64,000 bases of DNA from Verrucomicrobiaceae bacterium (GTDB taxonomy: Bacteria; Verrucomicrobiota; Verrucomicrobiia; Verrucomicrobiales; Verrucomicrobiaceae), in the NCBI GenBank assembly GCA_015075365.1, contig JABTUN010000002.1:1240001-1304000 (forward strand), read 5' to 3'. Each line of letters starts with the position of its first letter. Positions within the stretch are counted from its first letter, which is position 1. Shown here in pieces: positions 18,101 to 33,100 of this stretch. The notes beneath the pieces were generated by a model that was not told the DNA's origin, searched no databases, and saw only the letters and a list, made by a program, of their open reading frames with translations. The position numbers and the translations under genes were made by a program.

Positions 18101-21100
18101 GGCTGAGCGTGATGGTGTTGTTGGGCACATCAATGGCGGTGATGTAGGCCCCCTCCGGGATGCCGTTGCCGCGCACCAACTGGCCAACAGCCAGGCGGTC
18201 CACCGCAGGCACGCGGCTGATGACCGGATTGGACGCCACGAGATCACCAGCAATCGAGTAGCTGTTGTTGAAGAACAAGATGGTCTTCACCGAGGCCCCG
18301 GAAGGCGACGTTCCTCGATAGGACTCTTCCGCAAGAATGCCGTCGTGAACATTCTGGGACCCTACCCACTGGGCTGGATCGGCCACAAAATTATGCGCAC
18401 CCTGGATATCTGAACCTGTGATCAAGGATGTCGCTGTGTCCACAAATCCGAAGTTGTTCACTCCAGGAGTCAGCACCGAACGATTGGTGAACGTGACACG
18501 CGGCATCACAACCCCCACGTCCACCAACGCCTGGCCCGCGAGGCTGATTTGTGCCACGGTCGAACCGCCACTGACATCAAAGAGGACTGTGCCGCCACGC
18601 TCGTAAAAGATGCGAGATGGCGCATTGATATCCTGGAGGAAGAGGAATGATCCTGACCCGCTGGACCCGGTTAGGCGCACCACAGAGGCCCCCTCCAGAA
18701 CACGGAAGTCGCCGACCATGTTCTGCGTGGTGGTGCGGCCGGGAATGCTGCGCACATCCAGCGTGCCCCCGCCAAGGTGCAGGCCGCCGACGTCATTGCG
18801 CACATACTGGTCATTGAACGCAGGAGAGAGCCGCAGGGTTCCATCCTCAACGAGGAGCGATTCGAGACCATATCCACCGAACGCTGTCCCCCTGAGGTCC
18901 ATGGTTCCCTCACCTCTTTTCACAATGCGGTAGGCTTCTTCGACGCCGGATGTTCCATAGTTGCCTCCCACCGTCAGCACCGTGCTTGCGTTGCCCACAT
19001 CCCAGATCGCCTCACTGTTGATGGTGAAACTCCGATCGGTGGCTCCATTGGTGCCGTTGTATTGGAAGACCGCGCCATTGAAGACCAAATTGCCCGCCGC
19101 GTTGCGCGATGCGCCGACATTGCTCGCCTGATCGGCGAAGACCAGCACGGGGGTTCCCGAGATCAAGGCGGGAACCGAGATGCGAATCTCCGTGCTGCTG
19201 AGCACCGCGGCCACGATCGCCCCTGCTGGGATACCTTCTCCAGAGACAGCCTGCCCGACACTGAGATGCTGCGTGGAGGGCACGGTGACAGTCGTGCTGC
19301 CGACAGTAAGGTTGGACGCCAGTGTGTCTCCGATGGTGGCGGAAACCCCAAAGGTGCGGTTGACCTGTCCAGTGCCAGTAAGAGGATTTGATATCTCGAC
19401 CGTGTTCGCATCAAGTATGCGAGTGATCACAGAGCCTCCCGGAATGTTATTCCCGCTGACCGGCTGGCCGACAGTCATACCAAACGTGCTGGCCACCGTG
19501 ATCAAAGTCCCGCTGGTGGTGTTCGATGCGCGCTCTCCGGAGAAAATACCCGCGGCACCAAAAGTGATCCCCACATTATTGCCCGTGGCGGTGGCGTTAA
19601 AGGCGTTGCCGCCCTCTCCAAGCGTGAACTGAGTCGTGTTAAGGATGTTCAGAATCACAGCACCCGCAGGGATTCCCGGGCCAGAGACCGCCTGGCCCGT
19701 CGTGAGTCCGTCCGTGGTGGCACCACCCACAAGGGTGACCACCGCGTTATTGATTGCCGTGTTGGCATTCAGCACCCCACTTTTGGGTGCAATGTTGCTT
19801 CCATAAGTGAGGTTCGCAGTGGCGGTCGTGAGCGCGCCGTTGGAAAGGGTGAAAGTGGTCGGGCTGTTGATCGCGGTGATAGTGACCCCGCCCGCCGGCA
19901 ATTCCACACCGGTGACCAGTTGTCCGATGGTCAGCCCGTCCGTGCTGCCCACCGTAACCGTGCGGCCGATGGAAGGAACATTCGTAATCATGGCGGTGTT
20001 ACCGGCAAACCCCTGCACGGCCAATTGATTCACAGTGAGCGTGCCTTCATTCAAACTCGTGATTCCTGTATAGGTGCTGCGGCCAGAGAGGATCAAGTCG
20101 CCTGGACCACTTTTATCGAGTCCTGTCGGCGTGAAGAACGACAATGTTCCAGCCCCGGCACCGGCGCCGGGGGCAGTATTGAGCACGATATTCAGGCCGG
20201 AAACCGAGGAGATGCGTGTGTCCGGAAGGATTCCAGGCCCGGACACCACCATGCCGGCAAACAAGCCGGAGGCATCCGGCAGCGTCACCGTCGTGTTGCC
20301 TGCCGTCGTGGTGGCGATACGATCCTGGCTGAAGGTAAGGGTGCCGGCACCCGCACCTGCGCCGGCGGGCGCGCTCAGGGTGACTCCATTGGCTGAAATC
20401 GCGGTGATCCGTGTGTTGGCGGCAATGCCAGGGCCGCTGACAAGCATGTTCACATACAAATCGGCTGTGTTTGCAATTCCCGACACCGCCGTGCTGCCAT
20501 CCGCTGTGGTGGCTGATCGACTGGTGCGGTCAGCCGATGCATTGGCAACCAAGGCGGCGATCTCCGCATGCGCGGTGGTGTTATTCTGGATGATCACCAA
20601 ATCGCTGATCAGATTCCCCGTTGCACTGCGACCGGTGGCCAGCATGCCGGTGCCATCGATCACCGCATCACTGCCGGCCATGTTGGGAGTGACGAGAATG
20701 CCTCCGGCATTAAGAAGATTGGCCCCCTGAAGCGTCACACGGCGGACCAAGTCCGGATCAGGGCTGTGGAAACGCAGCGTGTTGGCCAGGCTGTTGTTCT
20801 GCGTGTTGTCCCCGACCACATTCATGTTCCCCGTCACACTGCTGAGCACCCAGTCGTTGGCGCTGCTGCTGTTGTTGTAACCCGTGTAGCGACGGATCAG
20901 TTTGTCCGCACCGGTCGTAACCCCGGTGTCTACGCCTGCCTCGCTAAAGGAGCTCTTGAATGCCCAGTCATCCGTTCCCACGGTGGCCCATGCGCCTAAA
21001 ATGCCCGACACATTGTCAGTGTCGGTGCTGGCAATGCTTTCCTGGGCAAAATTCACCGTGCCACCCACCTGACGGCTGATGCCGTTCATGCGCAGGATTG

Positions 21101-24100
21101 AGGTGCCGGACAGCCGCTCAATCTTGTTATTGCCCGCGTTAACCTGGGAGCTTGAAACCACCTCGACGTGGGTTCCACCCGCCAGTTCAACAGCTCCGCC
21201 TAAACGCCCGCCGCCCAGTACCAACACGCCAGTGTCAGCCAATTTGCTGTTGTTATTGGCGCTGTAATCCAAACGCAATATGCCTGCTTGAACAAAATGG
21301 TGCGGACCACTGGTGGTGATACCATCACGGGTCGTCGCATCCGCCTGGCCGCTGAGGATCAAGGTGCCTTCTCCAAGTTGAGTAAGTGCATTGCTGCCGC
21401 CAATGATGCCGGAAAGGGTGAGCGTCGCGCCTTTACCGATGCTCAACTGCGAATTCCCCGTCGCAAAAACCGGCCCCGCCCACCTGCTGGTGCCGGTGGT
21501 GGTGGCCAGCGTGCCGCCCGCCAGGTACATGGTTTGCACCGTGGCGTAATTCACATTACGAAGGTCCACGGTGGCATTGTTATTGCCGAGGATGGCGCTG
21601 CCGTTCGTGCCACCGGCCACCACCACACCCGCACCTCCCGACGCGCCAAATGCGCCATCGGCCGTGGCGGCAAGAATGCCGCTGAGCACGAGGGTTTCAC
21701 CTTTGTAGCTGTTCGTGGCACCCATCACCCAGGTGCCTGTTCCGGTTTTCGTCACCGAGGTCGGCCCTTCGGGACCATCACCCAGCGTCAGGTTGAACCG
21801 GTTGTCGCCTCGATTCGCGCCTCCCAGTGTCAGAACACGCCCTCCAGTTCCTAAAAACTCAACTGCCGGAGACAGTCCGGCAAAGCCGATCGTCAGCGTG
21901 GAACCGATCAAATTGCCGTCCGCGATAATCGAACCGGCATTGGCACCCGTTCCCAGAGTGAAGGATCGGTCGGTGAAGGCAGCCACATTGCTGCGATAAC
22001 GCAGTGTGCCGCCATTGAGCACTAGATTGGATGCCGCGTTGGACGCGGCGCCGATCGCGCTGGCGCTTCCTCCAAACGACAAACCGGACACGAGGATGCC
22101 GCCGCCATTGATCACCGTGGGACCTGTGTAAGTGCTGGCCGCACCAGTCAGCGTCAGGATTCCGTTGCCATTCTTGACGAGGGAAACAGATCCGCCCGAG
22201 ATCGTCCCGTTGGAAAAATTCCCGGCGTAAGTGAAACTGTTCGCGGCGTTCACCACCAAGGTCGAGGGCACCGTGCTGTTATTGGTGACCGTGCCGAGAC
22301 CGGTGAGGCTCCTGACCGTGGTGGTATGACCATTGAGGTCAATGGTTCCGTCATTGTACAAATTGTACCCTCCGGGCGTGTTGAGCGCTGTTTCGCTTTC
22401 AAAGCGGACCAATCCGGCGGTCACCGTAAGCGAGCCGTTGAAGGTGTTGTTTCCTCCCAGGCGAAGGCGGCCGCTGGTGACAAGAATGTCGTCCGTGAGA
22501 GTGTTGGTTCCCTGGAGTGCGATTGAGGAACCGATCATGCGGATAAAGCCGATGGTATTGTCCCCCGTAAGACGCAGCGTGTTGAAGTTGCCATAAGACA
22601 GGTTCTCCGTGCCGCCCGCCGTGGCAGGAGCTGAAAGCTCCACGGTGTTCTGATCCACGATCCTCACGATGGTGGCGCCATCGGGTATTCCATCTCCAGC
22701 GACCTCTGCGCCGACTTCGAGGCCCGCCGTGGTCGGGACATTGACCAGCGCGCTGCCAGCGGTCAGTCCGGAAGACAGGGTGGCCGTAAACACGGTGCCC
22801 TGCGCCCCATTCGTCTCCAAACCACCCGAGAAGTCATGATTGCCGTTGACGATCATGACACCGCGGCTGTTTGCATCCGCGGCGAAGATCAGGCGGCCAC
22901 CGGTTCCGTCGATCAAGTTGGCCGGGCTGACTGTGAAAGCCCGGTTGTTGGCCACGCGGAACAAGCCGTCCGCCACACCAATCGTGATGCCGCGGTTGGC
23001 GTCATCAAAAGCCATGTCGGCATTCACGCGCAGAATGCCTCCGTTCATGGTCAACTGCCCGGCGTTAAAGGCGGCGGGATTTGCACCGAGATCGCTCTCC
23101 TCGGTGATCTGGATCGTGCCCTCGTTGATGGTTGTTCGACCGGTGTAGGTGTTGTTCCGGTCAAAAGTGAGGTTTCCTGATGCTGTCGTGGTCGGCTCGT
23201 TGGACAGAACGATCTGGGTGGCGCTGTTGATGGCCACCACGGTCGTGCCAGCAGGGATGCCAGCACCCGTGACAACCGAGCCAACGGTGATTTGATTCGT
23301 CTGATGGCTGGCTCCCAGGTTCACGGTGGCGATACCGGCTGTGCGGGAGACATTCAGGGCGATCTGAGGATTGAGGACGAGCAAACTGTTACCCGACTTG
23401 GTGACACCCACCGCGTTGGCACCATTGTCCGTGATGACGCTGCTGACATTCAACTGATTGGTCGGCAGGTGGAACATCAACTCGTACGGGCTGGCCGAAC
23501 CGCCATAGGTCCCCGCCGTGAGGAAGCCGCCTGTGATGGTGTGCGTGGCCCGCGTGGAAAGGATCCCGCCGCTGTTGATGACCAGGGTGCGGCTGGCTGT
23601 TGATGTCTGCGGATTGATCGTCAATGTCCGGCCGGTGGTGTCCTGGATGTTCAATGAGTGGATGGTGCGGTCCGCGGACAAAGTCTGGGCCGAGGCCAGT
23701 TTGACGTTGTTCAAGGCCGACCAGACGTTTTCCGCACCCGTCTGGTAAGAAGCCAGCGGCACGATCTGCCCGCCGGACACGGTGGCCCATTCGCGGAACT
23801 GCACCGGATTGCTGTCAGGATTCGGGAACGGGCGGCTGGTGGAACGCACCGCCCAACCGCCGAGAATACCACCCACATCATTGGAAGGAGCGGAAGTGAA
23901 CCCGATGGTGGCACCCGTGTCCGCATTGCTGACCACCGTGTCAAAAACGAGCGTGGAGCCAGCCGCACGCGTGCCCAAGGACTGGAAGGTCAGCGCTGCC
24001 GTGGCCGCGTTCACGCTCTGGGCGAAGATCAGGCTCGAACCGCCCGCCAGTGTGACTGCCCCGAGCGTTTCGGAGAAGTTTTGGCTGCCATCGCTGCCCG

Positions 24101-27100
24101 TACCGCTGAAACCAATACGCCCGGCGTCCAGCGTGATGGCCGCTGCGTTCGGGATACGATCGGTGTTGTTGGCGGCGGCTGTGTTGATCAAGTTGAGGCC
24201 TTGCTGGGCCGCCGCGACGCCACCTGCCGAACTGCCGCTGCCACCCACCCGAAGCGTGGTGATGCCATTGAGCCGCCCATTGGCACCGGAGAGGCGCAAA
24301 TCCCCGGCACGCACATCCACGGCACCACTCACCGTGCTGTTGGAGGTGACGTTCAGGATCGCGCCGTTGGTCACGTTGTCCCCAGTTCCACGGATGGTGA
24401 GTCCGCCCGACTGCACATTCACCACCGAGTTCCAGTTCACCGTGTTCAAGTTCTGGATGCCCTCGATGTGGAAACCGCCACCGGTGACCGTCATGTTGGC
24501 GTTGATATTCGTCGCCCCGTTGGAGGTAAACCCGTCGATGATACGCACACCAGCGCCGACCGTGCCGGTGCCGGTGATCGTCAGTGTGCCGTTGCCATAG
24601 CGTGTAAGGCCACCAGAGCCGGAGAAGGCTCTGTTGAACGTCCAGCCTGCTCCGTTCTCGATCTGCAGTTGGAGCGTGCCGTTGTTGGTGATGGAACGGT
24701 CTCCCACTTGGGTATCCTGATTGGCCCCACCCACCCCATTTCCATAGGCCGTGGTGCGTTCAAGCACCAGCGTGGCACCCGGGTTGATCGTGGTCGAACC
24801 GCTGAAACTGATGTTGCCACCGGACAGGACCTGCGTACCGCTGCCGGAGACAACGAGGTTGAGCGTGCCTGATCCCGTGTTGTTCGCGCGGTCACGAATG
24901 AATCCATTGTAGAAGTTCGTCGCGCCAGCCAGGGTGTTGAGCGTCAGGGTGCTGTGGGTGGCCAGATTTTCACCCTCCATGTTCTCAATGACACCGCTGG
25001 AAGTGAAATCCTGGAGTCCTGCCACCGTCTCATTGAAGCCCAGCAGCTTGAAATACGAATTGTTGCCGTTGTTGCCCGTCTGGTTTCCACCCTGACCGGC
25101 GTCGAAGCGAATGACGGAGGTGTCCGCGATCTGATCACTGGCACCGAGATGCACCAGCACATTGCCACTGCCGCCTCCGTTGCGGTTGCCGATCACCAGG
25201 TCACCAGGAATCGCCGCGTTTGGCGTGGTACGGTTCAGCACAAGGCTGGGCTCCGTGGTGGCATTTCCACCGAAACCGCGATGCCAGACAACCGTGGCAC
25301 CTGTATAGGTGTTGGCGTCAGCCCCGATCATGTCCACTCGTCCCGCCCCCAGGATACGCAGGCCGCGGCTGCTGCCGGGTTCTTGCGAGATGGGGCCAGC
25401 CAGATTAATGCGCGAGGCAACCCCAAAGTTCACGTTCACCATCAAATCACTGCGCAAAAGCACAGGAGCCGTGATCACATCGATGGAGTTGCCGCTGTTG
25501 GAGTGAACTTTGCTCAAAAGGGCGTTCCCATAGCTGCCATTGTCGAAAACCAGCCTGCCACCAGAGCCGGCCTGGATGTCGAAGCGGTTGTTGTTGTCCC
25601 GGTCACCAATTGTCATGATCCCCACCGTGCGGTCGCCATTCAACGAGATCACGGCCGTTGAGGTGATGTTGTTCGTCAGGTTGACGATGGCGCCAATAGA
25701 ATTCGGAGTGGAGGCGGGGCGCCAGCTGGCGTTGTTGTTCCATGCCCCACTGCCCGCCAGGTTGTAGCTGTTCATCAGCACGGGTATGGCCGTGGGCGTG
25801 GTGACGACCGTGATGATGCCGTCGCTGGTGAACAGACTGACGTCATAGACCAAATTACTGCCCAGCACGGGAAGCACGAGATTGCCACCGCCGTCTCCAC
25901 CATTCCGGTAGTTCTGACCCGCATCAAACGTCGAGAGAAATCCGAGATCCGTCCAGTCGCCAAGATCGAACACATCGCCCAACTGAGCCCTGCCGGAATT
26001 TCCTGCCTGCGAGAGGAAATTGCCGATGTCATTGACCCGGATCGTGGCCTGGTTCAGCGTCAGTTGTCCATTGATGATGAGCGAGTCGTGCGCATTAGCG
26101 GGAATCGCCGCGCTGTTCCAGCCTCCCACTGCGGTCTCTCTATAACCACCCAATGTGTCGTAGGTGCCGGTGTTCAGGGCGAGGGAAATGTTCGGATCAT
26201 TCAATGTCTTGTTACTGACATCAAACACGATGATGGAGCCATCTGCCACGAGCAGGTTGCCATTGAAGGTCAGCGTACCCCGGTTCACTCCAAAACCAGC
26301 TCCTGGCAGGATCGTGCCGCCCGAGTTGATGGTGTGAAGCGTCCCGTCTGCAAAACCCGCGCCCAGAGTTCCCACAGTACCTTTGATCGTGCCGATGCCG
26401 GCGAGCGTGCCGCTGTTGTTCACGATCACTCCACCGGTACCCGTGGCGTGAACTGCCGAGGTGCCAATCTGAAGGATGCCTCCGTTCACCGTCGTCGTCC
26501 CGCTGTAGGTGTTGTTTCCGGTGAGCAGCCAGTTGCCCGTGCCAGCCTTGACCAGGGAGGTGGCACCGCCAGTGCCGTCTCCAATCACCGCCACCAGGGT
26601 GTTTGTTCCGGTGTTGGTTCCTCCCAGGGTGAATGTGCGGGGGCCTGATCCCACAAATGCAACTGAACCACTGCCATTCAGATTCAACGCACCTGTGCCA
26701 GATGACTCGATGCCACCGCCGTTGGAGCCGATGGTAAACAGACGGTTCGACGTATGCCCCGTTCCAACATAGCGCAGCCCGCCGCCGTCAAACACAAGAT
26801 TGGCAGCCGCGTTGGCGGACTGGCCGATGCTGCTGACTGCACCACCGTTGGCAAGAACGGACACGTTCAAAATGCCACCGGTGATCGTGGTGCTGCCCAG
26901 ATATGTGCTATTGCTGGCCGCCAGCCGCCAGGTGTTGGAGCCCGATTTGACCAGTGAGGTGTTGCCGCCTGTGCCATTGGCGAGCGTGGCCGAGAAGATG
27001 TTGATCAGGGATGGATCACTCGTGCCGGTCAACGTCAGCGTTCTGGCACCGGAGCCCGAATATATGAGCGCACCAGTGCCGGTCAGGTTCAACGCGCCCG

Positions 27101-30100
27101 TTCCTGATGCGTCGATGGTGCCGGCAGTCGCTCCTGTGCCGAGAGTGAAAAGGCGGTTTGTGCTGGAGCCCGCGCCTGTGTAGCGAAGCGTGCCACCATT
27201 GAACACCAAATTGGCCGCAGCAGCAGGCGCGGCACCGATCGGGCTGGCCAGCCCGCCGTTCTGAAGGTCACTCACGCTCAAGACACCGCCGTTCAACGTT
27301 GTGACACCCGTGTAACCGTTGCCCGCCGCCGTGTTGAAGGCAATCGAGCGGCTGGTTTCCGCCGGCTTGAAGATGGTGTAGTTGTTGGCATCGACGATGG
27401 CGGAGATTGTATAGTCTCCTTCTGGATCAGGTGTGCCTGCCGCATCGGTGCGCAGACCGATGTCCCCGGCGCTATAACCATGTCCTGTGGCGTTGATGTT
27501 GAGGCTCTCCGCAGGAGCCAGCGGATCAGAGGTCTGATTGAGCGTGAAACTTTGCAGGTCTGGCGAGATCGCAGTCACAAATGATCCTGGCTTGATACCG
27601 GCCCCTGTGATCGCTTGGTTGATGATGAGTCCTGAGGCATCCCCCTGGATGACTGCCGTGCCATCGATCACGCCCGGGAGCCCTGAGCGGCCGTTCGCAG
27701 GAGCAAGCACCCAAGTACCCGCTCCGCTCTTGACCAAGGAAGTCTTGAAACTGGCGCTGACATCGCCCAAGGCAGGAACAAACGTATTATCTCCAATATT
27801 GGTGCCAGCGAGCGTGATGGTGCGGGCACTGGCCGCCCCGCCAAACGTGACCGCGTCGATGCCTGTAAACTGCACCGCTCCACTTCCTGATGCATCGAGG
27901 GTGCCCCCTCCCGCACCGATGGTGAACAAGCGATTCGTGCTGCTTCCAGCCCCAGTGTAGCGCAGGGTGGCACCGTCAATGACCAGATTCGACGAGGCCG
28001 CGCCAGACGCGCCGATGCTGCTTGGGGCGCCACCATTGGCGAGGAAAGCAGTCTCGAGCACACCACCACTGATGGCGACCCGGCCGCCAAAGCTGCTGGC
28101 CGCGCTGTTCAAAGCCAGAGTGCCCGTTCCTGTCTTGGTGAGTCCAAATCCGAACAAATCGTCACTCACGGCACCATTGACCGTCAACTTGTTGGCGGAG
28201 TTGACCGCCCACGTCTGATTGGAGGCAATCCGAACAGCGCTGTTGATCGTATGTGCGCCCGACCCAGTCTCGCTGGTGATGCCACTGCCCAGGATGGTGA
28301 GCGTTTTGTTGGAAATGCTAACCGAAGTGGTGGCACCGGCACGGAACGTGAGGCTGGCGATCGTGCGGTCGTCCACCAACGTGGTGGCAAAATTGGTGGC
28401 TCCGGTGTTGGTGTTGAAAAACACATGGGTGAAGGCTCCCGGCACTCCCGCCAATGCTGTGCCCCCACCAGCATCCGTGAACCAGTTGCCATTGGTATCC
28501 CACAGACCGTCCACGGAGCCTTTCCAATAGGCGTCCTGGAAGGTTGCTGCAGCCACGTTCAGCACGATGCGGTCGGCCAGTTGACCGAGGGACAGCGAAT
28601 AACCGTTGGCACCAAGGATGATGGCGTTGTTCGCCAAGGTGAATGCATCATTGAAGGACTCGCCCAGCGTCAGCCCCCCGGAGAGGAAAGTGATCAAGTC
28701 GTGCGAACCCACCGTCAGCGAACCGGCCGCGGTTTCTGGCAGGATCACCACGGAAGCTCCGCTCAGCCCGACATTCACACCACGGCTGACGGTAATCGTG
28801 TCTGTGTTGTTGGCTCCAGAGCCAATATCAAACACCATGCGTGCGCGCGGATCCGCGTTGTTGGCCGTGCCGATGGTCAGCCCCGCCCCAACAAAACTGC
28901 TCTGCTGCTGCAGGGCAAAGGTGCCAGCCGCGCCATCATTCGCCATCGAGAAGACAGATCCGGCCCCCAGAACCAGGCTCGAACCCAGTGAACCAGATCC
29001 CGTCACACCTGTATTGTAAGCCCCCGCGGTGAGGACCGACAGCGTGGCCCCAGGAGCCACATTGATGGCCGTGGAAGCCAGGCTGCCCGCTGTGAGGGCC
29101 AGCGTGCCTCCGGAAACCGTGGTGGCACCCGTGTAAGTGTTTGCCGCGCTCAGAGCCCAGGTGTTCGAGCCGCTTTTCGTCAGGGATGTCAAACCCGAGC
29201 CATTGTTGGCAATAACCTTCGAGAACAGGTTCTGAATGGTGGGCGTCGAGTTGCCGGTGAGTGTAAGACTACGAGGCTGGTTGGAGGTGCTGTAGAGTAG
29301 TGAACCAGCGGACGTAAAGGTCAGCGCTCCTGATCCCGATGCATCGATTGTGGCCCCGTTTGCCCCGATGGTGAAGGCCCTGTTTGTGCTGGTGGTGCCG
29401 CCTGTGTAGCGCAGAGTTCCCCCGTTGAGCACAAGATTGCCCGCCGCGTTGGAGGCCGCGCCGATGCCGCCTGCGATGCCGCCATTGGCGAGATTCGTGA
29501 TGCTGATTGTGCCCCCGTTGATGGTGGTGGCTCCCGAGTAGGTATTGACCCCCGACAGAGTCAAAGTTCCCGCCCCTTGTTTGATCAATGCGAGCCGGGA
29601 CGGCGTGGCGGCTGTCAGGACCCCGCTAAACGTCGTGCTGGTGCCGTCACCACCGAGAGTCAGCGTCGTTGTCGTTCCACCGGAATTGGTCACCAAGCCG
29701 TCTCCCGCAAGGGAACCAATGGTTTCATTGAATCCCAATGTATCGAGCACGCCGCCCTGGTTCACCGTCACAGCCGACAGGTCTGGAATGACGCCTGCCG
29801 CGCCAAGTCGCAACACGCCACCATTGATCACGGTCTGTCCCGCGTAGTTGTTGCCGCTGTTGGAGATGATCATCGTACCGAGACCATTCTTGCCCAACCC
29901 CGCGCCTGTTCCGGTGATCTGCCCGGTGAGGTAGGAGGTCACATACGGGCTGTCCACACGGATCGTCCGCAGTGCACCGCTGCCCAGGTTCATCTGTCCT
30001 GTGAGATAAAGGCTATGGCTGAAATTCGTGCCGCCAAACGTGAAATCGCCATCCACATTGATGTTGTTGGCGAGCCATGTGGTGAAGTTCCAGTTTGTAT

Positions 30101-33100
30101 TTGTGCCTGTGGAGGTCGCATTTCCAGACAGGTTGAAGCCCGTGTCCGTGATGGTGCCTGCCACGGTGCCCCCCCCAGGCACCCCAGTGCCGTTCACCGG
30201 CTGCCCAGCAACGAGCAACCTGCCGTTTGTTCCGGTCACCGTCACAGCTGGCGATCCGCTGGTGCGGTTCGTGGCAATCACCGTGTAACCACCCGCCATC
30301 AGGGTGGTCCCCTGCCCCATCGTGATCGCTCCCGTGCCCGCAGCGGCATCGGCAATGTTCACCGCACCCGCCGTGACAGCCGTGTTCGCAGCCCCGATGA
30401 TCAGAGCGCCCTCGTTCACATTGATGCCTCCTGAGAAGGTATTTGGAGCTGAAAGGACCAACGATCCATTGCCCGTCTTCGTGAGGGCGCCTCCCGTGGT
30501 TGTGATGCGAGACTGCAAAATGAGGCCTGTGGGTGAGGAACCTGATACCGAAACCACGGGCGAGGCGTGGGCGAACGACAGAATCGAGTTCGCGCTGCTG
30601 TTGGTCGCCGCAGCAATGATGGGAGTAGTGCCGGGGTTGTTATTCACCACAGTGATGGCGTTGGCAGCGGATAGCACCAAGGTGTGCAGTGCTGTCGGCG
30701 CGTTGAACCGGACGGCCGGCTGGGTGACACCGCCCTCGTTGTTGAAGTTGATGCTGTTGAGCGTCGTCGCCGTTGCCGATGTGTAGTTGAATAAGTTGAG
30801 GACCGAGCCGCCGTTGAGCGTCAGATTGCTCGTGGCGGCAATCTGGCTGGTGGTGGCGTTGAACTTGTTGGCGTTCCCAAAAGTCACCGTGGCATTGTTC
30901 ACCACCAGATCACCAGGAACCATGATCCGCGACGCCGCGCCGGATAGGGTCAGCGTGCCTTGGTTCACATACATCGTTCCCGTGAAATCGTTGGACGCGG
31001 CCCCGGTGCCCGTCCCCAGCGTCAATGTGCCCCCGCCGCTCTTCACCACATCCATCGCGCCTGTCAGGCGGGTGTTGAGCACTGTGTTGCCTTGATTGGT
31101 GAAAACATGCAGTTGGGAGCTGTCAGTGGTGAGGGCCGACCCTACGTTGGCACCGTTGATGGTGGTTGTGCCGCCGTTATTGGTCAGCAGCCCTGCGCTA
31201 AGGGTCAGGGTGGTGGGGGTTGTGCCATTCCCCAAGGTCAGCGTGTTGCCGCTCATTCGCAGGGAGTTCAGCGTCTTGCTAACGGTCAGCGTGCGGGAGG
31301 TCGTGTCACTCAGGTTCCATGTGGACTGCGTGGCCGTGGCGGTGATGTCACTGCCGTTGTAGGTGGGGAAACGATTTCCACCTGCAAACACATTGCCGCC
31401 GATGATGCTGCTGAGCGCTCCAACGCCGACCCCGTCAAGATAGGTGGCAAAGCTGTCACCGTTTACCACCGCCCAGCCACCAATGATGTTGTTGGTGAGC
31501 TGGCTTTGAGAAAAACCGGTCCCGTTGATGGTGGATACCAGGATGCGGGCGTTGTTGTTGTTTCCAGACCCGCCCATCCCGACGTTGGTGGTGAAGTTCA
31601 CCGAACCACGATCCACATCTGCCCGAACGAGGTTCCCGATCGAGAGCTGCACCGCGCTGCCCGCATTCACCGTCGGAAAAACCGAGATGACACTGCCTCC
31701 CTGCGCCAGGGTGATGCTGTCCATGGTCACGGCTGTGTCGGCCGAGCCGCCTCCACGGATGATGAATGAGCCGCCCTCCAGTGTCAGCGGCGTGGAGGCC
31801 AGGATGCGCAGCGGATTGTCCGAGCCGAGCGGGTTCAGGCCCGTGCTGTCCCAATCCAACGCGGAGAAGCGGGCCTGGATCGAACTGGTCCCCAGAATCG
31901 AGCCGCCATCCCTCAGCGCCAGCGTGCCGGCGCGGATCACCGTCGCCCCTGTGTAACTGCTGATGCCAGTCAGAGCCAGCGTGCTGTTGGCCGCTTTTTC
32001 GAAGCTGAGATTCCCAGTCAGCGCTCCCGCAAAGGTATTGGTGCCGGTGACAGCCAGGAGCGTGGCAGCCGTTGCGGAGGAGTTGGTGATGGTTCCACCC
32101 GCAATGTTAGGATTCGTGGTGAAAAGAGTGCCCACTGCCTGGGAATTGCCATTCAGGTCAAGCACACCACCATTGACTGCCAGGGCTTGAAAGGACGCCG
32201 TGTTGGCGGCCAAGGCGGTGGTGGGAGTCACTACGATGGTGTTCGCACCCCCGTTGAGCACCATCCGCCCCTCATTGACAGAGGTGGTGCCTGTGTAGAA
32301 AGCGCGCTCATTGATGTTCAGGGTGCCGCCGCCTGACAACCAGAGCCCGTTGCCATTCGCGTTCCCCAGGTGCCCGTTGATGTTCAGCACGGAGTCCGCG
32401 CCAATGACATGGAAGGCAAAAAAGCCGCTGAAGCTGTTTACAGCAGGCAGATTCAGCCCGGCATTGCCCTCCATGGCGATCACCCCGCCAGTGCGAATAT
32501 TCTCGGTGAGAATCGCCCCGCCGGCATTGAATTTGCCATACGCGGCCGGCAGACCTCCGGAAATGCCACCGCCGCTGTTCAGCAACAGGCTGTTCACACT
32601 CTGGCTGCCGGTAATTAGCGCGTTGGACGACAGGGCGAAGTTGTCCTGCGAAAGGTTGGCCAACGCCGTGCGCATCTCATTGGCCGCCAACGGGCGGACA
32701 TAGCCTGAAACAGAATCTTTGGTGACAAAAGCCAGTCCCGAACCATCGAGGGCCGAACCGATGATATCGGAGCGGACTAGCATGTTGAATGTACCGTTGG
32801 CACCATTTGCCTGACCGGCATAGTTCGGGAAGTTTGTCACCGCCAGATTGGCAAACCCGTCCGCCGTGCCGCTCACGCCGGGTGCGTTGAAGTCACCACG
32901 CATCCACAGGGTGCCGCCATTTTGAACCCCGGAAAGATTCGTCGCCGTGATCAAGATGCCGGAGCCTGCCACCGCGTCGAGGACCAGCTCACCGGCACCA
33001 TTTCCGACCGTCAGCGTCGTCACCAGCTCAGAGGTGTCGATGGTTGCGTGTGGGATCACCTCCACCCGGCCGCCGTTGATGTTCAAGGTGGAGTTCGGAG